Source: Anagrus nilaparvatae (taxonomy: Eukaryota > Arthropoda > Insecta > Hymenoptera > Mymaridae). Taken from it: a stretch of 64,000 bases of DNA. The position numbers and the translations under genes are program-made. The notes under the pieces are model-generated. The model saw only the letters and a list, made by a program, of their open reading frames with translations, was not told the DNA's origin and made no database searches. The stretch lies in NCBI GenBank assembly GCA_022575985.1, contig JAKSXM010000050.1, positions 124,001-188,000 on the forward strand. The letters run 5' to 3'. Within the stretch, counting starts at the first letter, position 1; each line of letters begins with the position of its first letter. Shown here one piece after another: positions 24,060 through 34,400 of this stretch.

Positions 24060-26560
24060 ATGTTTTTAATTCCAAAGGTAAAAAATAAAATTTATAGTTT
24101 TAATAGAATATAGAATACATAATTTTAAAGGTTAAAATTTTTTTTGGGCCTTTAAACGGCCTGGAGACCATACCCACCGTGTCTAAATAGTAAATCCGGC
24201 ACTGAATTCATCGCATTCATTCGATAGAACAAATTTTGAAAAGTTTCAAAAAACTCAAGGCTCAATGTTACAACAAAGTTGTATATATTAGGGTTTTTTA
24301 AAATTTTCTAAATAACGCTGTCATCTTGCAATCCGACCAAAATAATTACGGTGTGTATCAAGTACAGGCCTTCGATCATTGCCAGTCTCTCTCATCGTTA
24401 TAGGCGTACTAAATCACTAAATGCCTATTTTTGCCCCAAAATGACCAATTTTAAATTGTTGCTAAATTTTCTTCAATCATTTGAGCTATTATTTTAAATA
24501 TTAAACTCAACGTTTCAAAATCGTTTACGTAAATTAAAAATCCCGTTATAATAATGTGCAAACGAAGAATTTACTTTAAAAAAAAAAAACATTTATATGA
24601 AAATTTTTGGTATCTGGACCTTGAAAAACTCTATATTTTTTAAAAACAAAAAAAAAAGAATAATATGAGAAAAAAGATTTAAAAAAGTTATGGTATGTAT
24701 TTTACCGCAGGCAATAGAAAAATAATAATAAAAATCTAATTTTTTTAAAAAGCTCCCATATGCAATAACGATATGTATTATCAGCGAGAAAATACTTTGA
24801 AACTTTTCAAAACAAATCTTCCTTATCTGAAGATGTAAGGTAAAAAACATTTACAGATCCACTTTACCTACGGGAGGTAAATTTACCATACTATTCTAAC
24901 GTATTGAAAAATATAACGACAGAGGCGCGCGAGTTCATGACTACCTTTTTATATAGAATAACTCAGTGCGTAAACAGCTGATATTGTAAATAACACGCGG
25001 TAGAGATATAAGCAGTACACTGCAGTATACAAAAGTGCAAATATTTGTTAAAATATTAATTTTTTGATTTGTTTTCATGAAAATTACAATTAAAAAAATG
25101 CTGACTATATAATTATGCATAAGTTCCTGGTCTACATTTAATAATATTAAAGTTAAATTTATATTGTCTCATCCATCCAGTGCGTTCGTGTTGAAAGATT
25201 AAAGAACAAAAATTAGATGATGACCTTTCTCTTACGAGAGAGAATTTATTTTTCAGTAACCATCAATTATTAGCAGGATTAAATTTATTTCTTTTTGTGA
25301 AATTTATGTATTAGAAATAAGAGTGATTTTTTAGGTTGTTAATCATTATTTATTATAATTTTCACAAGCAAGCTGTGAAAGAGATTAAACTTAAATTTTT
25401 CATCCCATTTGTCGTCGCTTATTAAAAATAAGCTAATAAAAATGCAGGTATTTTTGTATAAATATTTTAGAAATAATTTTTTTAAGAGAATACAAGTTAG
25501 ATAATAATTTATAAACATTCTTCTATTCGCATATTTAAGTATTAATGTATGTGTGTGTGTGTGTGTGTATTTTTTTTTGTGCATTATTATATTTCTATTT
25601 GTTTGTGAATATAATATTTCTCTGTATCTCACTCTATCCCTCGGTCTCTCATATTAAAAATAAATAGCATTTATTTATATGTATATACACTATATTTTAC
25701 TAAATTATTATTTACCCATACTTTTTAGGTTATTAGGGCTTAGTGGGCTTAAGGCTTAAGTTGCAGTTTTTTTTAACTACATTCTTAACTTTTTTTTACA
25801 AAGTTTTGGTAGGATGTAATGAGGCATATGTTTAGCTTTCAAAAAATAATTTTTAGGCTTTTATTGTACGTTAAGTAGAGTGGCAGATTTACACTCGGAA
25901 TACTTCTAAAATTTATTCTATAAAGTAGCTTAAAAATTCACCACAGTTTTAAAAGCATAACTATAACTTGTAACATTTTACTAAAAATAATTATTTTACG
26001 CAATAATTATAAAAAATTTTTTTAAATTCTTATTTAGAACGCCCTTCTCTCTCCCCTAACTATACTACAAGCCTGCACAAAAATTCTTCAAATTCTAAAT
26101 TTAAGAAACTGGTCACTTTTGACAATGCGTTGTCTTTATTTTTTTAACCGCAGTATTCTTATTAAATGTAATAAAAAGAAAATTAAAAATTTTTTTTTAG
26201 TCCACCAACGAGAATCCCAATATTATATAAATACCGATATCCTCACTTTCAAATCTGGCCTCAAAATGTTTGCCTTATTATTTTAAAAATTTAGCTATCT
26301 GGCTGAATAAATAACATTTTTTAATATACCTAAATCTCATACAGTGCGCTGAATAAAACTTTAACACAAGGGGTAGGCGACCTGATGCGGCGGTTCTAAT
26401 AACTCTAATGTGTTCAGAAAGGGTTGCTAGGTATATATATATATATATAATATAAGACTCTCCATCACTTTGCATCACAATTTAAAATTTTCCTAAGCCA
26501 TTTTCTCTATAGATACTCCAGTTAATATACTACTCCAGTCAAGTTTCCGTGCACTATCAT
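24060..26560. other. No gene recognised; fragments of dispersed repeats
   Basis: The segments 24290-24350 and 24400-24450 resemble 29870-29920 and 39030-39070 respectively (AAATAACGCTGTCATCTTGCA-like; CTAAATGCCTATTTTTGCCC). A (GT)n run lies at 25549-25569 and a short TA run at 26434-26450. Nothing exon-like is supported. The 5' end of the USP gene may lie here but I cannot place it. Confidence 0.5.
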
Positions 26561-27060
26561 ATTTGCTTTACCATAGGTTTTTCGGGTCACTGATCTTGAA
26601 TTCGGGGGTCTTTTCTGTGAGGTATGTGCGAAACAGATGTATTCGAAGTTTAAGTCCCCAAATTTGGTCCATTTGCGTTTTTAGGGTCGCTGATTACGAA
26701 TTTCAAAAATTTTTTTAATGAAAAATTAATATTTCACCATTAAATTAGCAAAAACTACCCCTATAAGGGGGTAATACAAGTATATAATTCAAGTATATAA
26801 TTTTCGCTCTTTCAGTGTCCAGATTTTGTTTACATAGGTTTTTTGGGTCATTGATCACGAATATTGGGGTCCTGGCTACTAAAAATTTGCGCTTCACCCT
26901 TAAATTTTCAAAAACATGAAATATATATATATATATAAGAGGGATAGTTTCTGTTATATTTCTATATAATCAAACTTTTAGTGTCCAGATTTGGTACATA
27001 TGGATTTTTTGTATGAATCCTTTTAAACCTGAACAAGTATATAATTGTTAAACTTGACTC
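26560..27060 (+). repeat. Degenerate tandem repeat, ~165-bp unit
   Basis: Three units share GGTC(A/G)CTGAT..GAAT, then AAAAATTAATATTTCACC, then ..AAAACTACCCCTATAAGGGGG and GTGTCCAGATTTGGT. It is the same family as the fold-back array at 41380-42130 and a single unit at 54330. Confidence 0.7.
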
Positions 27061-27404
27061 ATTTTCCTAGAATGCTGTGATAATTGTAAATGGAAATACA
27101 AATGAAAAATTGAGATATAAATTTTGAGGGTTAAAAATTTTGAAACAGGTCCGGGGTATTCGCAATGCTTCCCCTTTTAGTAAAATTAATTATTTGGAAA
27201 ACTCGTGTAATAATTACTATTTATCTATAGAGAAGCGATCAGTAAGGTATACTAATAATAAATTATATGCTCAGGCCAAAAATAAATTAATCAAGAAAGT
27301 TTAAATTATGCTTACTCTTGTATTAAAACTTGTTCTACTGAAATATTAAGCCCAAAATAATAAAGCTTAAGTTATGTGGATGCATGTATGGGCAAATTAA
27401 AAGT

Positions 27405-28090
27405 AAAGTGACTGTGAAATGGAAGGTTGGGTCTTTGAAACTGCTCTCAAATGTATTTTTCCATGCATGTACTACCAAAAGAAGACACCAAACCAATGTT
27501 AAGCCTCATAGAGCGAAATCTCGATTTCCGGCTGGTAAGTCACGAGACCAATTAAAAATTTGACAAAAAAATTGTATTCTGACACAATTTACTGACACAT
27601 GTATAAATTTTTGTATAAATTTTATCCATAAATTATTTAATTTATTAATTTATATTGAAAATTTTACAAAGGGGTATATTTTTTCATGCTTTGAAATGCT
27701 TTTATGTTAAAACAGCGAACTGTTAAATTGAAATATTAATGTATATCATTTTTTAAGAAATTTTTTCATTGAATTAATTAAAAATAATCTGAAAATTTTT
27801 TCAAATTTGAGAAATTTACTATTGAAAAAAAAACAACGTAATTCATTGATTTCTCGTGCGTTTTTTGTGAGTTTTTAAACGAAAAAATAAGAAATATTTT
27901 CTCTCATTTTTCTTACTTTTTTTTAAAAAGAGGTCAAAACACCAAAATGGCTACCGAAAATCGAGAATTTGCTCTGGGAGGCTAAAAATTAGGCTTCTTA
28001 CCTATCTCTGGCAGTACATTTAGGTAAAAATACTTTGGAGCAGTTTCAAAGACCCAACCGTGCATTTCATTCACTTCATTTAAACTTGCA
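27405..28090. mobile_element. ~680-bp element with ~165-bp inverted repeats
   Basis: The left arm runs through GAAATGGAAGGTTGGGTCTT, GAAACTGCTC and AATCTCGATTTCCGG. The right arm, read inwards from ~28085, has GAAATGCACGGTTGGGTCTT, GAAACTGCTCC and ATTCTCGATTTTCGG. A third, single arm of the family is at 38655-38830. No coding frame is seen. It lies just upstream of the first recognised USP exon. Confidence 0.7.
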
Positions 28091-28484
28091 GGAGTATATT
28101 TTTAAAAAATTAAGCTTTTGAGTTTGGAATTAGTTGTACTAGTTTTAACGTTTTTTTATTTTTTGTTTTTCTGATGATTACCCATACTTTAATTGGCACT
28201 TTAACCAGCAGGCCAGTAGTATCATCGTATCTGAAACCTTTCTAGCTTGTTTTTTAAGAAACTAGTCAGCCACCTCCCGATTTCCAGCGTTCCAAACTCG
28301 TTTCTGGTAGCACATTTTTAAAACGAAAAATTGCGCTATGGAATTAATTTTTATGATATTTTTGCATAAAATCTAAACAACTATTATTTCCAGATTATTT
28401 AAATCATTAAAATTAACATTTCGTATTCTAATCATGATAGAGCTCTTTTAATAATTTGAATAACGACAGTTTTAATTTCAACAG

Positions 28485-31400
28485 ATAGAAAAGCCAAATA
28501 AAGAGATGTATAGTCGAGAGACTCGGGATAAAATTGGATTAAACAACAGGCTATTACAAGATAAAAAACTCTTTACTTATTGTTACGTAAAGCTGGAAAA
28601 ACTTGAAATTAAAGTTTGTGATATGATGACCAGGGGCTTACCTAACAGTCAGAGCTATTATTTGCAACCAAAAAAAAATTATAATGCTCATCCTAATGGT
28701 GCTTTTAATGAGGTAAGGGATTCCCTTCGTACTACCAACCTTTAGCCCAGAGTTATGGAATCTGATTTGAATTTATTTTCCTAACAATTAAATTAAAAAT
28801 GGTAGCTATTTTCGTGCTGAAAATCTGCAAATCCTTTTTTGTTCCTAATGTAAAAAAATCAATTTCCGATGTATCGTTTTTGAATAATTTTCGCCTAAAA
28901 TTCAACTGAATCTTATTTTTCAGAAAACTACATCGAATATTAATTCAAGGAAAACTAGAAACTCAGTATCAGCCTCAGTCCTACCATTGAGTATTGAAAC
29001 TAGATTATTTAATATGAATCTGTCCCCTATTGGAGAAAAAGACCAAATGGTAAATATTGCTTTTTTCTACAGTCGGCTATTATATCTAAGTAAGTATAAT
29101 CTTGCTTATTACTTCAGCAGAATTATGGCGATGGAAAGGCCTAGTATTACGTTCTACCTTAATAAAATAAATTAATAAATAAAAAACTAATAAACGATTT
29201 CTTACGTTTACTGTACATTAGACTGTCAAAATAAACGATTTTTCTTTTTTTTAAGGTGCTCAAACGTTTAATGAAAAAATAAGTTCTAAGTAAACCGTAT
29301 ATAAAAATATTTAGTCATTGGACAGCGCCAAAGCATTTTCTATTTTTAAAAAAGGGCTGAGAAACGTCTAGCTAAATTTAATAACTAAAGCTATTAAATT
29401 TAAAAGGCAACATAAAAATAAAATTTTGGGTGGGCAATTCAAAGTTTTTTTGGTCGCTAAAATAGATGGAATCATTAATTTTGAATTATTTTTTTAAGAC
29501 AAAAAGTTATGAGCTAATTTCAGTGGTAAAAATATCAAAAATTGTACATTTTTTGATATCAAAAACTTGCTGCGGACTAAAAAATGTTTATAAATTATTT
29601 TAAAAAAATATTGCGGTTATTATTGGTTATTTTTATTTATTCTTTACGGATTCAGAGTAATAAGCCAAATATTGTAGCTTGATTTTTCCAAATTTAGCAT
29701 TTTTTTTTTTAGTTAAATGACTGTCAAACGTACAGAGAACTTTTCTGAACCTCTAGAAAAAGGTAAATTATCATATTTTTGTGTTCTTCTAACTAGCGCA
29801 GAATTAATTGCTTAGATTTTTTTTAAAGGTGCTAGTTCAGTTTAGTGTTACCACAATGTCATAAAATATGGTTTTCAGGCAATTTTCCAAATAATACTGT
29901 CACCTTGCAATTTAACTAAAATACTTCCAGTTGGTTGAATTTTTTTTTATAAAATACACCTTTTAATCCCCGTAATCCGCAGTTTTTCATCATTTTTATA
30001 TAGTTGCATGCTTCTTAAGAGTATTAAAAAAGTTGAAATTGGTACTGTTAAATATCGCTATTTAAAAACTATAATCAAAAAAATAAAAATACCTACAAAA
30101 TTTGTACAAATTTTAATAAATTTTTTGCATTAATTCAACAGTTCAAAGCTGCAGGAAGTAGTGCACTAAGAAATATAGGCAATACTTGTTTCATGAGTTC
30201 TCTTATTATAGCTCTATCAAGATTTGATGCTTTTGAAAAATATTTTTTACATAAATTTAATGTAACTGATTTAAAAACAAAAACTAATCATGTCCAAAGT
30301 CTTTGCATAGAGATGAAATATTTACTCCGAGCCATGAAATCAGGAAAATACAAAATAATTAGTCCAACAGATATGCATCAAATTTTAATAAGAAAATATC
30401 CAAAATTTGAAGATGGAAAACCACATGATTTAAGCGAATTATATTTAGATTTATTAGATGGGATTCATGCGGAAATTGAAAAGGTAGCTTTAAAATTTTG
30501 TATAAAATTTATAATAATTATATATGTATTGTATATATACATCAATCTGTAAAGATTCGGCAACTATTTTTTTTTTATATAAATCAATACTTTATGGAAA
30601 AATCATTTTAATAATATATATCTCTCGCTAATCTTTATCACTGTCATTTTAAATTACGCCACGTTTTTTTTCACTATTTTTTTCCATCATAATTAAAAGA
30701 TAAAAATGAATTCTAATATAAAAAAAAAAAGTCAAAACCCAGAAGGTAGACCTGACTAACTTTACGTTTTTTGGTGTTCTAAATCCAAATTTTCCATCCA
30801 AAATTCGATTTGATTGTCCAGTTTCACCCCAGCACCCCCCAGCACCCCCCTGGGGGGGTTAAAAATAAGTTTTTTATAAAAATTTAAAATTAGTGTTCAT
30901 TCTTAGATATTTTGGTGTAAAATTACTAAAAATATTTATTCAAACTGTTTTCGAACTCCATATTAGCCCCTAAAGCACCCCTAGTATCAGTAACTAGACC
31001 CCCTAGGGGTCAAAAACTGATTTTAGGAAAAAATGAAAACTAATGTTAATTCTTTGTTTTTTTTTGTAGGAAAACTAAAAATATTTATGCAATTATTTGT
31101 CAACTCCCGGTGAACCCCTGAAATACCCCTAGTATCGGTTACCATACCCCCAAGGGGTCAAAAACTGATTTTTAGTAAAAAATTAAAATTAGATCATCAT
31201 TCTTTGGTGTTTTGGTGTAGGAAAATTTCAATCATTTATGCAAACCTTGTATGAGCCCATAGACCTCACCCAGTCGATGTTGGTCACCACTCTTCTAGGG
31301 GTCAAATACTAGTACCCCTAGTAGCGGTAACTAAACCCCCTAGGGGTCAAAAACGGATTTTTAATAAAAAATTAAAATTAGTGCAAATTTTTTGGTGTTT

Positions 31401-34400
31401 TGGTTTAGGAAAATTCAAATCATTTATGCAAACTTATTTTAAACCTCATATGAGTCCTTAGACCTCGCCCACTTTATGTCAGTCACCACAACTCTAGGGG
31501 TCAAATACTAGTTATTTGTAAGATTTCAATTTTAATGCATATTTTTAGCTATTTTGGAGTATGTAATGAAAAAATGTTTATGAGAACTCTTTTAAATACT
31601 CATCTCAGGTACAAATACAATTCTAGCTCATATGTTAGGTGGTCAAAAATTCGTTCTTTATAAAAATTTAATATAAATTGCAAAATATTGGGATATTTGG
31701 TATACGAAAAATTTTAATGAAGAGTACTCTTTTACTTTTAAAAGACCTTCTAAGTTTACAAGATGCTTTTCTTTACAATTTTATTACGCTTTTTACATTC
31801 TCTTCTTCCTCGCTGTCTTTTGATAAATCTTTTGTCCCACCTACATTGATGTCGCTTTTCCATTACCTTAATGTCCTGTTGGAATCTTTTACCCTGTTCC
31901 TCACTGTAGTCACCTAAATTGCTCGGGATTAATCTATATGTGTTTCAAGATATTGCATTCTTTAGGCAACCAAGCTCTTTATAATTTTCAAGCAATTTTT
32001 TTATTTCCACTTTGAAATCGTCACTTTTGTCTCTAATTAAAAAATGTTGAACTACATGGTTAAAACTTTCCCAAGTATTTTTCTCTATATTTTCCATGCA
32101 TTTTATGAACTCAGTGTCTCGAAAAAGTTTGCGAATTTCAGGACCATCAATTTCACCACCACCTGCTTTTATCTTAGCGTCTGTTTTTTTCGGGAATTTT
32201 TGCTGTATATATTTATATGCTTTACTAACTTTTCTATCTAATGCTCTGACGAACTGCTTCATTAAACCAAGTTTTAAGTGGAGAGGAGGGAGAAGCACAT
32301 TCTGAGGTGGTACTAAGGGTTCATAAATTATGTTTGCTGTACCTGGAGTTAAGGAACTTCGAACAGCCCATTCCTTATTTATATAATGATTCAGGCGATC
32401 GCGACTGTTCTACATACACAATAAGCATGCATACTTTGTAAATCCGGATTCCTGCCCTAACAAGACAGATATTAATTTTAAATCCTAGCAATTTTTCAAT
32501 TGTGGTCCTTATAATTTATTTTTTCAAGAATAAATTTTATTGTTTCAATATCTTCCGATGCATTTACATAATGGGATATTAGTATTGAACCTGGTACGTT
32601 CGTAAAATTTAAGAGGATAATAAGAGCCTTTAGACTTCGTTAACAAGAGTCAATAAAAAGTCTTCATTTTTCACTTATATAAAAATCGGGCTCAAAGCTG
32701 TTAATAAGATCTTTAACATCTGTGCAATATACAAGAGACTCTTCTTTTTTAAAAATGTAGAAACTCCTTGCTTCTAACGGGATAGTATGATCTTGATGTA
32801 TCTTTTGTCGTTAGTCCATCCATGTTTCATTTTTGAAGCAGATATTCTGCAGAATCTTTACGTTATCCTTATTTTCTGATCATTTCATTTATTTTTGCTT
32901 AATTCCATGATCATATACGTCTCTCTTTTTTACTATTTGTATATTCTTTTCACTTTCAGAATCACTTTGCGTACTACATGAATCTTCAGAATTGTCTTTA
33001 ACATCAATGTCACTCTCTGACTCTTGTGCATCCATTTCCCTTTCATCCAAACCTGAACGATGATTGCATTTGAATGTTCAATATTACTTGAAAATGTAAC
33101 ATCATTATTATAATGGTGGGGTAAATGATATGGCATTTGAAAATTAAACATGCTATCATACCATTAAATGTAGTCATTTTAATATAGCATTCTTCATTAG
33201 TTCTGGGCTCATTCCACATAGCCGGCGTTTTCATAAATACTTTTTTTTGGAATTTTGACGATACAACGTAGTCCCACATGGATAACAAATGCTGTTTTGA
33301 ACTCAATTGTTTCTTATCCCAGTTATTAATCTACAAATTAAAATAAGATTTATATTTTCCTCATAGAAAGAAATAATTCTATTCTACCTTAGAGTTTAAT
33401 GCATCAAGAAAAAAACCACCTTCTATAAAAAATCTAAGCATCGTTTTAAATCGATGCGATGAAAGACCACAGCTTCTTTTAGACAGAAGAAACACTTTGG
33501 TAGACCGTGAGAATTGTGTAGGGATAGATGGAATTTCCATTCATAACTGCAACAAAGACGTTTCTATGTTTTGTTTCGTATGCGGTAAGTTTGAAACAAT
33601 TAAGAATCGCAGAAATTTTTCTTTATTTGAAGAAAAATATAAATCCTATTTTAATTTGCAGGTTATAACTGGGATTGGAAACGCTTGGGTTCCAAACAGC
33701 ATTTGTAATTCATGCAGGACAATGTTGTATCGTCAAACATCTAAAACCAAAACAAAGTGTTCAATGGAAACGCCGGCTATGTGGAATGAGCCCAATGCTG
33801 AAGAAGAATGCTATATTTGCATGACAACATTTACTGGTATGATAAGCTCTAAGCATGTTAAATATTCAAATGCCATATCATTTACCCCACCAACTTTCAA
33901 TAATGATGTTATTATTTCAGGTAATATTGAACATTCAATACAACAAATGGTTCCGCTTATGAATGACAGTACAATGGATGTTAGTGACAATTCAGTAGCG
34001 AATGAGAGTGATATGAATGTTAGTGAGAATTCAACTGTTAATGAAAGTGAAATGGATGTTAGTGAGGATGCACAAGAGTCAGAAAGTGACATGGATGTTG
34101 AAGACGATTCTGAAGATTGTTGCAGTACGGACAGTGATTCTGAAAGTGATGAAGATTTTAATAATAGCAAAAAAGAGAGACCTATAAGACCATTGAATCA
34201 AGCAAAATTAAATGACATTGTCAGAAACTTAGGATTACCTAAAGATGCTGCAGAATATCTTGCATCAGAAATGAAACATGATGGACTTACGACAAAAGAT
34301 ACATCAAGTTCCTACTATCGAAATCGAGACAAAGAGTTTCTACCTTTTTTTAAAAAAGAAGAGTCTCTTGTGTATTGCACAGATGTCAAAGGTCTTATTA

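Noticed and set aside
31678..32305. Plus-strand open frames at 31.7-32.3 kb
   Set aside because: They are antisense to the decayed transposase on the minus strand, which explains their length.
33811..34170. Ser/Leu-rich minus-strand frame
   Set aside because: It is the shadow of the acidic repeat in the plus-strand transposase.
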